Below, one piece after another: positions 1 to 13,265 of a DNA stretch of 64,000 nt. Each line of letters begins with the position of its first letter. Position 1 is the first letter of the stretch. Source of the stretch: Mycteria americana (taxonomy: Eukaryota > Chordata > Aves > Ciconiiformes > Ciconiidae). Location: positions 41,035,501 to 41,099,500 of the forward strand of contig NC_134368.1 in assembly GCF_035582795.1 (NCBI RefSeq), read 5' to 3'. Below the pieces are notes generated by a model. That model did no database searches, was not told the DNA's origin, and worked only from the letters and a program-made list of their open reading frames with translations. The translations under genes and the position numbers were made by a program.

Positions 1-3000
1 TATAGTAGTACATTGCCTGATAGACCAGCTTTCATGCTACTCGATTACATCCACACGAACCAGAAGCTCAGCACAGGCTTCAGATCGACTACTGATTAAC
101 CCTTTTGAAAAGAGAAGCACCATGAGGAGCACGGAAGAGCCACTAACTGAGCTGCCGTAACGGGGCTGGGTTTACGCTCTAGACTACTACACAGAAACTA
201 AAACCTTAGTACTTCATCCGCAGAGATAAAACAGAAAGCTTTGTATTTCAGGTTATTAAAGAACAGCAGCACAAAAGAAGGTAGCAAAAAATGATACATT
301 TGAGAAAGAGTACAACTCTCAGCAGCAAATCACGGCCAAGCAGAAAGAAAAATAGTCTGATTACTTAAACTATTTATCAGTAAAATATGACCAGTCAAAA
401 AAGTTTGATGGAACCAGAAGAGGCTGTTTGATAAGGATGACTACGCAATATAATGCGTGGCATATAGAAATGGAAATGAAGGTGCATCCTCTTTAAAAAT
501 AAAAACTGGGTGACACTTGAGGGCACTGCACTTAAGAATGGGGAGAAGTTCAATCTTTTATTTCATGGGGAGGCAGAAAGTTAGCTTATTTCTTGCTTCA
601 TTTGTGTAATGCAGAATTAAGAATAATCACAGTCATCCTCTCCTTCCACATTCCATGCCTCTCTCACAACAAAAATTTGAAATGAAAACTCGTAACATAT
701 AAAAGCTGGAAAGTATATTTTCTGTATTCAGCAGTGTCATGTTTTAAAGCATTAGAATTTGAATCGATTTACAGTAGATGCATTTTAAGACTTTTACTTT
801 TCAAAAGATTTCCTTAAAATTGGCATCTTTCCGAGAAGTGTTTTGTGTTTGCTACTTCATTTCTCTAGTAGAAAAACGTTTAGGAACTTAAGAATGACAT
901 TGCACCTCGATCCATTTATAGGTATCCATTTGAAAGTCTGTATACAGTTCATTTATACAAAACAATTTTTTTAAGATCAAACTGACAGTTCAATGCAATG
1001 AAGCTTTGATTTTTTTTTTTAAATAAACTTGGTTCTGCAATGGACAAAATTTCCAAGAATCCAGATGTGGTCCATAGGCATTCCCAAAGGAAGATGGGAA
1101 GATACTGATGTCCCTCTTTGGGGGTTGTTGTACTACCTTTGCAAAATTGCACTAGTCCACTGAATTGAGTTTAGGTGTTTGATCAGAGAGCTTGGCATAT
1201 AGGAATAGCTGTTGGGGGCAGGGCAAAGCAGTTGTAAAGAAACAGACATATCAGAATGGTTAAAGCAAAAGCTAAAAAAACCCCAAAGCATACTGATATG
1301 CAGAAATGAAGTGTTCACAGAAGTCAACCATATAGCCACTCTCTCAAACATTCTCCCATTTTAGTGATCCACTGCACAGCTAATAAATATCATGGTATGT
1401 CTATATATTTAGGTAATATTGCTCTGTGAATTTGCATACATTGCCTTTCATATTTCACTACATCTGTGCATGGTCTGAGGTTGTATTTTTATTAAATTGC
1501 TCTATAACATATTCCAAGACCTTGAAAAGATTTTCAGTAGACAACTGAAATATCTGGTAACTTGCTAACATTAATACACCCATATTAAAAAAAAAAGGCT
1601 TAGTATGTTTTCTACTATAAAAATAAAAAGTTAGAACACGTATACATTTAGGAGCAACTCTTCCAGATGACAGTTTAAAGAGTTTGCCAGACATAGTTAA
1701 GGAGCGCTGATAAATTAACGTGAAAATGACTATATATGACACAGTATGTTTTCTGTTTGGCGGATTAACAGACAACTTTAGCCTATTAGTGTTCTCAGTG
1801 CTATATAGACATCAAATCACCTCTAAAAATACAACTTCTGTAATTTTAACTTCAACTCCCAGATAAGCAAGACTCCTTTAACATGACAGCCACTAGCATT
1901 CATGAGAAAATAAGTCTTCTAAGCAGTCATGTAACAGAAGCCATATGCAGAGACACATACCAGCAGCAGATAAAAATCTTACTCCACTGAACTCAATTTC
2001 CCCAAGATAGGATTCTGTTCCATTTTCCAACACAGAAGAACCACTACTCATAGGAGCGTGTTTCTCACGTGGTCAAATCAGGTACGTGACGTAGTTTGAT
2101 CCCAACTGTAGTCACAAAGAGGAGCATTTGGGAAACTCCAATGGTGCTGTACACACTAGCTAGGAAAAAGACATTTACAGAAGAACTTGGAGGGAGAGGG
2201 AGTTGTGTTTGAAAACATCACTACCTCATCACAAATGTGTAAAGTACATAAAAATTAAAATGTAAAAATCCATCACAGTCTGTGGCTTATCACATTACAA
2301 GGCATATTCTTCTTTTGGTCCCTGCGTTCCCGATTTAGTGCTAGTTTTCACAGTAGTGTTATACTGAATTTAACATTTTAAGGACCTAAGCTTTTGAAGT
2401 ATTAAACATATTCTGCTAAACACTTCAAAACACAGCTCCAAAGAGTGGAGAAACTTAATGCCAGAGAAAGCAGTCAGCTCTTTGCAGAATTCAACTCCTG
2501 TAAGTCCTCAAAGAAAGGGCAGTCTCTGAAGACAATGGATTGGGCAAGCAATTTTTAGCATGCCATTAATCCAAAAAAAGTTCAAAACAAAAATACAAGC
2601 AGATTGGGTTACCTCTCTGAAAACAATACTTTGCATGTCATAGTATTTCTTCAATATAATTTTGATTTGGCTAGAACATTACTTTGAGTTTTCTTTAGCA
2701 GACCTTCTTTGAAAGGTGGGAATTTCTAAAGCACAGACTTCAGTTGTGAGTCATTACTATTGTTTCCTTTAAATTTTCTCACCAGCTCATCCTGCATCAC
2801 TTCCCTTGTTCTCATGAATGAACAACAGTAATGGAAACATATCCATTGGTAAGAAAGACTGAGAAAACTATTGTGACAGATTTTCAAATGCCTTGTCAAC
2901 AAAAAGTTAACATTTAATTCTAGTTGCTAACTTTTAGGATTGTAGGTAGGAATTAAGAAATTTGTTTCCTTCTTTAATATGAACTTATTTAAACTTTGCA

Positions 3001-3503
3001 GCCATGTGACTTCTTAACAGCAAATAAAATGCACCCATCTTGTGCAACATTGTTTTATGATCCATTACAGTAAAAAGGAAAGGGAATATGATTTTAATCT
3101 TAAAATAATATGCCATTTGTGTAAAGTCAATGCATCATCAAGGCTTCATTTCCCCATAGCATCTCTGTATTTCAGCACAAGGCAAAAAAACCCCGTCCTT
3201 ACATACCATGAAATCTTACCTCCCTTCAAGATTAATGGGTACTAGTCTGTACGTACATTAAGAGGTCACTTGACCCCATCTGTTGTGCAATAGCCAGGCA
3301 CACTGGGATAAGCGAAGGAGACTGAAAAGCTTAGTTTCCCCTCTATAATTCATTACATGCAATCTTTGTGTTGTGGGCCCTTCATGCGTTATGCCTGTGG
3401 AACTCCCTTCGATACCAGTGGAATTTCCGAGCACGACACGAGTGCAGTACCAACACAGCAGGCTCTGTCAAGTGCTGTTTTCCTGCAGCAAGTTCCCCCA
3501 GTT

Positions 3504-3546
3504 ATTGGGTCCCTCTTAATATTGGGTCTCTCTTAATATTGGGTCT
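3504..3546. repeat. 17-bp tandem repeat, about 2.5 copies
   Basis: The unit ATTGGGTCTCTCTTAAT occurs at 3,504-3,520 (one C/T difference) and 3,521-3,537, followed by a partial third copy from 3,538. It is a small local tandem duplication with no visible coding or regulatory role. Confidence 0.85.
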
Positions 3547-6500
3547 GGAGGTTAAAAAACAAACAAACAAAACCCCACCAAACAGAAAAAAACCCATGAA
3601 AATAAGGGGAACCGTCTAGTTCTACTGAACATGCGCAAGCTTTAACAGGTTGCAGCCTCGGCACAGCGTTACTCAGCTACCAAGAAGGACAGCAGATGCC
3701 AAGATCTTTCAAGTTCCCTTTCATGAAGGAGCACTATGACACAAACTCTGACTAGACAGATACCTAGTACAATTTCTATTTCACTCTAACTACTGATGGT
3801 CCTCAAACACAACTGACCACAAACATTGCTAACGCTTCTCTCCTTTCACGATTAGAAATACGCGGTTTTTAGGGAACAGACTTGCAACAAGATTATCTCT
3901 CTTCTTGTTCGCTGCGCTTTTATCCATGAAAACTGTCTCAAAAAGCTTTCTCTCCATGTTAAAATCTTGCTTGTACAGTTCAGACAAAAGCCCCCGGTGC
4001 TATATGTAACATTGCCATCTAGTGACATACTGCAAGGGTGTTTTCTGCTGATAAACTATTCTCAATCACTTTTTTCTAATGAAATCTAGCTCAGTGTATT
4101 AATTTAGTGTTAATAAAAGATTATTTGAACGATTAATGTAGTTTCATAAGAAAGGAAATTTTATTATTTGATTGATTTTAGAATATTTCTCACTGTGTAT
4201 TTGCATTTCCATGATTAGCTCTTCAGAAGTCTGGTTGGTACCTTTTAATATTGCTAATGAAAAAGACCTTTATATCAATACGAAGTGGAAATTAGTATTT
4301 TCTCCTTCGGAAAGAGATCACACAGGACTATTTGCATGGTTGCAGACCTTGCTGTTAGTGCTCTGAAGAGTCATATGCATTTTTACTTGTTTTACGTCTA
4401 AAATTGAACCTTCCCCTCATGTACGTCTTACATTCTATCACCTTAATCAATACCAGGTACTTTCAAAACTGTAAACACAAAGCCCGAGAGCCTAAGTGGA
4501 AAAGCCAGACTTAAGCCAAAAATGAACAGGCTTGTGCTGAGGATCAGCAACGTACACCCGCTGCTGGGTTACAGCCTTCTCTCGGGCAGAAGTTAGTCCC
4601 AGCAGGTCGGGTGAGCCACCGTGCCACAGGCTCGCCTCACTGCGACACTGCAAATCCCCTGCAGCAGGACTGAGCAGCAGAACCTGCTCCAGCACCCTCG
4701 TGCTAAAGCAATAAAAGCTCTAGGGAGTCACAGTCAAACCCCAACCTGACAGTAACCCTGGCATCCTCCCTCCCTTCAGCTTTGCAAGCCCTGTGGTGTG
4801 CACCTCAGCCTTCCCAGCCCTGGGGAGATTTCACTGCGCTGCCTCTGGCCACTCTCATGACAGGTTTATAGCTAATAGTCCCACAAATAAGGAACATTTC
4901 CAAAGGGCCTGTCATAGCTCACACAAATTAATTGGTTGACAGACCAATCTCTTAATGTATTATTTGTTCCAAGCAGTCTTTGACATCCACTACTTGCCAG
5001 AAGTTATTTTGTGCATGTGCTGGCAGGGCAGGATGCCCTGTCTGAGTTGGTTTTAGGCTTTGGACCCAGCCACTGAAGGTGACCATTTGGTTGAACTTCT
5101 TGCAGTTCAGAGATGAATGAATGAGGTTCAAATGAAAGAAATGGAAACCTAATCATGCTAGCCTTGCAAGAAAGTAATACTGAGCACCACAAACTACAAA
5201 ATGCAGTGTTAAGCAGATACTAATTGATTCGCTATTCTGCTCTATGCTACTACTACTAAAGGAGTAGTAACACTTTATTCATTCAGAGAAAAACTGTGTT
5301 TTATCAGTGAGCTCTTTACTTTCCCACCACTTACTTGGTGCTACAGAGGCATCAGCTCTTGAGCCAGGGTGTAAGAGGTGGAGGAAGTGTGTAAGATTTT
5401 CTTCCAAGTCTGTTACCCTTACACAAAGTCATCCTCTGTCATTGTCATATCTTATCTGGGCACTTTCAACGTGTGGCACTTTCAAAGTGGTTTATGAACA
5501 CTATTGAGCCCTATTTGTGCCAGATCTACTCTTTGTCTTTCCATTTTGTTTTTGATCAAAAAGACTTCCTAGTGCTTGTGCATGAGGGAAAAACCCACAA
5601 CATTCTGAAACAGGTACAAAAAAAGCCCAATAGAGGTAGTCCTCTCTCTTTCTTTCATGTATATACAGAATATAATATTTTCGTATGCCAGTTATTTTGG
5701 TCCTTTTTATTTGTAGTGGCTAAAGTTGGGTAGGGAGAGGATAAAAATAGTGGTTTGTTTCTAATACAGTGGGAACTGCCAAGGCAACAGTTCTCATTTC
5801 ATGCTCAATCCTTTCTGTTGTTTTTAACCAAGACTGCTTTGAGACTCATGTTGCTTCAGCACTAGCAACTGACTTGTATCTTGTCTCCTTGGGAAGCAGC
5901 TGTTCCCACTTAGCAGGGGTAGACGCTCAGAACACAGACATTTACCTTAAAGAATGGGGTCAATGCGGTTATCTGTATGGAAATACCACCCCACTTCAAA
6001 GGACAGCTATTTGTGCTCCACTGCCCAAATATTTAGGAAAAATATTTTTATTTTGTATCCTACAGGAAACGTTTAACAGGCAGTTAATAAATGCACTGAA
6101 AATTGCCTTAAATATATTCACAACAACAGTGGAGCATCAGAAAGAAGATGATGTTGTCCAGTCTGGTCATTCTCTACAGCAAGCCCTACCCATACAATTC
6201 AAAGTTGAAAAATTTGACTTATATTTGCAATGAATTACGTTTCAAAGTGCTTGTGAGACAACCAACCATTGCTCCTACATATTTTAAAACTCTGTACCAT
6301 AGTTTTGTCATCTGCAACTTCTTCTTTGGTCCATGAAAGATCTGTAGAGGAGCCAAGAATAATATCCCAGAGTCCTGACTCCGTCATGGACGTTAACTGT
6401 AAGGATTCTTTCATTTGCAACAGATGACTGGTCAAATCCCAGGGATAAACTAAAGAGTACTAGCTTAAATGTCACCAGACATTTAGTGTCTAGAGAAAAC

Positions 6501-7821
6501 AAATTCTAAGATGTCACTTACGTACACATGTACATAATTTTGACTCATTTTTTACCATATTATATATGGCATTCATAAATATGTCAAATATTCAAAAAGA
6601 TGTCACTTTAAGATTAAGGCCACCACTATTTAACACAAAACATCCTGAAAAGTCATTCATTAAATTAAAATCTCTCAAGTCTAATGGGTAACAAGCTGCA
6701 CAATAGCATTATATACCTAAATTTAAAATCAAAGCTTCTTATAACCTACTGAGAAAATGGACACTTTTCAAGCTCAGTTGTTTTGTGAAGTGAATGCCTG
6801 ACATCTGCTGGTAATTATACAAACTGTTACATTGTTGAATCAAACTGTCTTTTTAGTTTTTAGACTAAGGAAGATACTTTAGAATATATAAATTATTCAA
6901 ATAAAAAAGATGTAAATTGTTACAGTCATGATGTTGGGTTTTGAAACCTCATTACTGCATCAATACTGCTTTTACTTGTTAGAGGCAAGATACTGACTGT
7001 CTTAGAATTTCCTACAAAATTTTCCTGCAGGATTGATCAAATCCAGTCCTCAGAAAAACAGGTTTTCCGCAACATGATTTTTGTGCACATTGTTTTTAAT
7101 AAATTAGCAGAAGCAATCCTAGTGCTATTTTACTTCACATTCCCTTTTGTTTAGATTGAACATTTTTTAGAAAGCTATTTCTGCACTATTCTGTAATATT
7201 TCAGTCATGCTACCAAAAAATACAATTGCTAACTGAAACAACCAGACTGCAGGAATGCCCATTAAAATACTGACTTACAAAAGTCCCATCTGTGATGAAG
7301 GCTACAAGACATGTCTTTATTTAAGAAGACTTCCTAGGAACCAACAAAGACATGGAAGAAAATAAAGGATATTGCACTAGAAAAAGCAGCAAAAGGAGAC
7401 TGCCCCAAAATTGATAAACTGCAGGCTTTCAGTTTTTCATCCTTTCATGAATTGCATGGTTCTTTTTCAAAAGTTTGGGGACTTGTCAGTATAAATAAGT
7501 AGGACTCAGTTTTTCAATATCTAAGCACCTGTGATTTTATGAAGCAAATGTGTATCACAATGTCTTGGTAAAACATAATTCAGAAACTAATTTTGTGCAT
7601 GAAGGGGTCAGCATATCAGAATGAAAATAATCCTGATGGATCACAACCAGAAAATAGGAGAGAGAGAAAGAATATACACAGGAAAATAGGAAATTGTAAA
7701 ACATTTTATGAATTCTTTAATATGGAGGTAGCAAATAAAATGCTCTGTTTGACAAAGTTTAGAGGGGGGAGAAAAACCTCAAAACTTCCAAAGTTAACAA
7801 GTGACCTTTACTGAAAGCCTA

Positions 7822-7855
7822 TATGGATATCAGATAGCCATATTTGATATCCATA
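7822..7855. repeat. Perfect 11-bp inverted repeat, 12-base loop
   Basis: The arms TATGGATATCA (7,822-7,832) and TGATATCCATA (7,845-7,855) are exact reverse complements. The next bases, AGCCATGTGGCT, form a second short palindrome. The structure is non-coding. It could be a decayed terminal-inverted-repeat element or chance; nothing else identifies it. Confidence 0.75.
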
Positions 7856-10800
7856 GCCATGTGGCTCCTTCAGCCACAGAAACAGATCCTTCATTCCAAA
7901 CAAAAATAAAATTTTATTTGACAAGATTTTCTCTTGCCCTGTAGAAGCATCACCATGAACCCAATGAAATTAAGAGAAAAAAAGTAAAAGCTATTGCCTC
8001 CATCCATTTTTATTTTCTCATTTTACCTCTGTACCAACAAAAACAATAACAAAGAATTAAAATCTGGTAGAACATCTGTTGAATCCCTATATCATAACGT
8101 GCAATTCTGGTGGTGTGCAACGTAAAAGCTATAGTTTGCTACAATATTGCCAAAAAGAGAGCATAAAGGAGTTACCTTGAATTTAATGACAAATGCGTAT
8201 CAGTTTCCTGAATGCAAACTATCTGCAATTCTCTTTGACAGAAGGAAAACAACCAAAACAAACCAAAAAAAAGAGAGAGAGGGGGAAAAAAAGACAAAAA
8301 GAATTTAAAATCAGAGCCAGCAAAAAGAAGTAAAGTAAAAAAAGCTTTACTCGTTGGCTCCAGGAAAACAAAGTCATTTACACCTCCTACAGCTCCTCAG
8401 GAGCAAAAGTGTTAAATTGGTGTTGCACCCAGTAGAATTGGGCAGACAAGTCTCAGCATTCGACACTGGTTCCCCAGACATATAAGAAGCGCTAAAAACA
8501 AACTGCTAAAATTCCCTGGTATTGACCAGTTCTTGAAGGATTACACTGAACTATAGATACACATATATACCATACATAGTTACTGGGTCTCCCTGAAAGG
8601 ATAACAGTTCTGTGTAAAATATAAATGGAAGTTCCACATTATTTGTTTTCTTTAATATTAAAAAATCAGAAATTTTATAGTACTTGAACAATTCCTCCTC
8701 CTGATGGGCTAGAGAGAGCATTAAAAAAAAGAAACATGACTACTGAACTCACGACATTATTATTGTGCCAAGTATCCACAAAAAAACAGACATACCTTAT
8801 CTGAAGACACTCACTGACTTTGACAAATATTGATGGGTTCCTACATGGAATTATCTGCCTTTGAGGAGTGGCCTACTGTCCATTTTCAGTAAGTCAGCAG
8901 CTGTTTTTCAAATTTCTAATCAATAACTTATAAAAATGGGGGACAGGGAAAATAACAGTGCTGACTATTCACCAAGTCAAAGACAACACCTATACGCTCT
9001 TATGTCACAAAAAGTTTCATTAACTTTTTATATCAATATCCTTTTGGAAGATTTAAATATTTGCAAGAAAATGACAAATGTTAAATCTGCAAACCCTTTT
9101 ACCTTAGAGACTTCAGACACAGTGTAGCTTAACATTAGTCTGGAATAGCATGGTAGGGAGTTGCTTTGCCAGTTTCTACTTATTTGTTATGCTTTTTTAA
9201 ACAGTAAAAAAGATAAGGTTGTTTGTTTATATAGCAAGGAAGTGCATTAAGAATCAGGTTGTTGAGATGCAAAACACATTAAAACCCGCAAACATATATC
9301 CTATATCTGGGTCAAAGATGTTATTTTGAATTCTAAAACTAAGTGGCAGCACATTCTTGAAGCAGCACAGACTTCTGCTTTGAGACTTTCCAACTAAGCT
9401 TATAAGAAACACACTTCGCTTTCTTGCAAAATTAACTTTACACCCTGTCATAGAGCCGTTCTCCAAATACAGAACAAGAATGATTATAAACTTTATCACA
9501 GAGTCAAGAGTTTAAGTTACTTTCTAGATATGAGGAATTTTTTTTCTTTTCTTTTTTCCCTTCTCCTTTTGTCAGAAAGATGGCAACTCCAGATGCCAGA
9601 GCATCAAAGAACCATTGACTGCTCTGTGCTTTTTCCAAGATACAGCACTACTTCACTTGGAGCTGTTCAGAATTTTTATTTCATCCATCTTGGATTTCTA
9701 GCAATTATAAGCAATGCATTTATTGGACCCTAACCCAAGGGTGAAAATCCACAACTACAAGAGTATAAAATATTTATTGACCTTATTTATTTCTGCCTGT
9801 ACTGAACCAATGTTTTCAGTGACGTACGCTAAATTGCATGTAACAAATTCTCCAACCACTTTCAGCTGGAGAGCAGAAAGTTCCTTTTAAATATAATTAT
9901 TGGCAAAAAGCACTTGAACATCATTAGAAAGCAGTGTTTGTAACACTTCCTACTCAGTCCAGGACTATTACAGCATCATTTTGTTCAGTTGAAATCCAGT
10001 TTCCGTTCTGTACTTAAGATTATGCAGATACAATTGCTCATGTTCTTATATTGCATGGATTTATGCAATGGGATACCTACAGGGAAGAAGACTAAATTAA
10101 ATACAATACAGGAAACTTGCATTAGCTGTGAAGAATATAAATATCACATAATCCTACTGATTGTTAAATCAACATCTTACCATTAAGAATCACAAAGGCT
10201 ATAAAAATAGCCAGAGTCATCTTTAAGTCCTTTGTTTAATCAGTTGTTCAAGACATTAGTACCTAGATTTCTAATAAAGATTAATTGTATGGGGTGGTGG
10301 GAAATTAGAAGTAAATACTCAATTACAAGTACTTCATAAAACAACTAAATTTTGTTATCTGATATTACATTCTGCTTTTACATGTGTACACAATTTAAAA
10401 AAATCTAGATAGCAATAAACCCAAGAATATTAAAAGTAACCTGGTGATCATCCCTTCATCTATTCTTCTCCCCTAGTTTCTCTAAAGCAAAAAAATACGA
10501 ATACTTTGGTTAGAGATTTATTTTAACTTTTCTCAGCGTCTAGAGCTATTGCTACCAGCTCTATGCTCCTAAGACTGTATTTAGCAAATAACACTCTATC
10601 CGTAAAGCATATTACAAGGTCATGTCCACTACATACATCTGAGGAGTTAATGGGTCTATTGCCTAAGTTCTGGCAACTAAGCCACCAAAATTTTGAGACC
10701 CTACTTCAGTTTTCAGAACTGCTCTCTCACCCTTTCTCACCCTGTAAATTTAACTTTTGAAACAGAGTTATCTGGAACATGAATTTACCACTTAGTGGAT

Positions 10801-13087
10801 CAACTCATACACTCAGGTCAACGGGGATAGTTTCACTTACACTAATATGATTGCATAACTGCCAGCCAGCAACCACAAAATCCTTCCCACCTCAGCCCCG
10901 AGGCGCACAACCTAGCTGCTGCCCCGTCATCGTGATGAGGAGGACACTGCTTCAACCCACCTCCCATTGCTGCGCTCCCCATCCCAGGGTGGAAAGGGGC
11001 CGCTGATGACCACATCTACGGCTTACGCAGTGCAACCCAGGTAGGGAATGCTGTTTCCATCAAAACCCGCAAGAGAAATACAAAACTTGTGTACACTCTT
11101 TAATAGGCCAACCCAATCTATACCATCGCCTTTCCCGGTGGTAAGATCCACCAGATATAAATCATCCCAGACAGACACTGGAATAAACTGTTATTTCCAG
11201 CAAGAGTTCCATATCTTCCTAGAAAATCTGTGTTAATCTTAAAAAGTTTTTCTTGATGGATGAGGGGGAAGATTCAGACTAAATATTCAAACACAAATAC
11301 TTTATGAAAACAGATTCTACTCCCGCCCCCAGTGGATGTAACACTTATTTTTCTTCCCATGTACAGTAAATAATATGCATTTCAAGACCGTGAACTCAGG
11401 TACTCTTAAATGCACACTCCTATAAGCCATATTTTGTAAAAAAACCATGGATTTCCTATTCTGCATTTCACGATGTGGAGTGAATGTACAGCCTCCACTG
11501 TCAAAAGACACTTACAGAGTACCCCAGCTCTGACTTTTCTAGAGCCAGTTACATAGGGAAAATAATTTAATATGATTTACTGCCTACCTTTGCTTGAATC
11601 TCCAAACAATTACAACTTTCTGAGCATAATCTCTAAATTTCATTAAGTATACTTCCTGTTCTATCACCCATGTGTTAATGAGAGTAGTGAACAGCATGAG
11701 AGCCAGGAAAAAGTAAAAGAAAGAAAAAAAAAAAAACCACCTCTAAAACATGAAGCCCAACACAGTCTTCCAGTCTGATATTGAAAAACTTACAGCTACT
11801 AACTGTATATAATCTTCCAAATAGTTTTACACCTATCTTCAAGTATTTTCCCCTTTATGGATCTTTTCCCCATATCTCATTCATAGAACAGAAGGCAGTG
11901 TCAAGAGCCTTATTTCAGTCAAGATACAGTCTTCACTGTTTCTAGGGTTGCTCCTTTGACTAATTCTTCAAAATCATTTCACTCTTAAATGCCTTTGAAA
12001 AGGTGAGTCCTAATGAGATACTCCATTTAGGAGTGAGACTTGACAATACAGAGAGGTGAGAATGAGGCAAAGTTCATGGCTCATGTGGAAGTGGATCAGA
12101 GCATGTGAAATTAGATAGTCCTTATAGTGAGCTCAGAGAATATATTTGATGAGATATATGATTTTAAATAATTTTATTACAGCTTGAAGTTGTACAAGTC
12201 ACTTTACTTTTTAATCTTAACACTTGTAAATGTAAAAAAACCCAATCCTTAAAAAGAATGCCAGCGTTGGCTGTTGCCACATATGCAGCTAGATTGCAGA
12301 TGCCAGTGCCCCTCTCTGTTTCTTACTACGCTGATTCCTAAAGCAAAAAAATAAATGAACAAGTAATATTTAATCAGAGATGGGGGCTGGAAGGGCAGGG
12401 AAGAAAAAGAAACTCTGACCCTCTCTTTCTTTCAGAATTGGGAGAGAGAGGAGGAAATAAAACAGGAAGAAAAAAAGACTTAAGCAGCCCACAATCTCCT
12501 CGCTGTGACTTCCCAATCACAGTTAAACGAGTTTTATCTTAAGCTTCAGTTACTACCTTACAGAAAAAAGAGCTCTTTTGTCTGCCTGCCTTGTCAGCCA
12601 CTCATAACTATATCTAATACAAGTCACTCTTAAAGGCAAGTATTTTTTACACTTAAATCGAACACTCATTTCTGAACTGGTCTTCCGTAGCCACATCCAA
12701 CCCCCTTATTTTTCTCATAAGAGGTCCTATCACTGCACTCTGAAACCTGTGTACCAAACCCAATTCATTCACCTTAGCACGAGCACCCAGGGCCATCGCA
12801 GTCACTTAACTCGGGAAAAAAACAAACCCTGAAAAAGCAAGAAGAAACACCGAGCAAGGAGGCAGACTGGATTAATAGCACTGTACCCATTGTCCCTGTT
12901 GCACCGCAGAAGCAAAACCCCACGTGTGAAGTCCAAAGCCCGGTTCTGCAAAGGGGGTCCCCAATTAGGAGTCCCCAGTTCCCCCTTTTGTTGCCAACCG
13001 CCTGTGCAGCCGGGCGGTACCAAGCCCGCGGTAGGCGACTCACGCGCCGCCCCGCGCAATTCCAGCTACCGCCAGATAATATTTTTG

Positions 13088-13265
13088 AGGCCATCTCTTG
13101 CAAAAGCACTTCCAGTATGGCTTAAGAACGCCAGCCTCTTTCTGGAAATAAATATGGATTTTTCTTGTAAAGCGCTTGGAAGTAATTGGATTACAACTGC
13201 AAAATGAATTACAATTGCCGTTAATGAAGTTATGGGTATAATAGAAATATGTCGTCAAATTACAA
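13088..13265. promoter_or_regulatory. Candidate cis-regulatory block rich in homeodomain motifs
   Basis: The block contains TAATTGGATTA at 13,183-13,193, which fits the paired-homeodomain P3 dimer pattern (two TAAT half sites, inverted, three bases apart). GAATTACAATTG, TTAATGAAG and AAATTAC follow within about 75 bases. No coding frame here looks real. Such clustering is common in vertebrate conserved enhancers, but conservation cannot be judged from one sequence. Confidence 0.3.

Noticed and set aside
5769-6233. Longest open frame of the left region (about 154 codons, plus strand)
   Set aside because: It begins with GTG and contains no ATG at all, resembles no family I know, and has no coding neighbours. 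An acceptor-like CTAATACAG precedes it, but that alone is not enough to call an exon.
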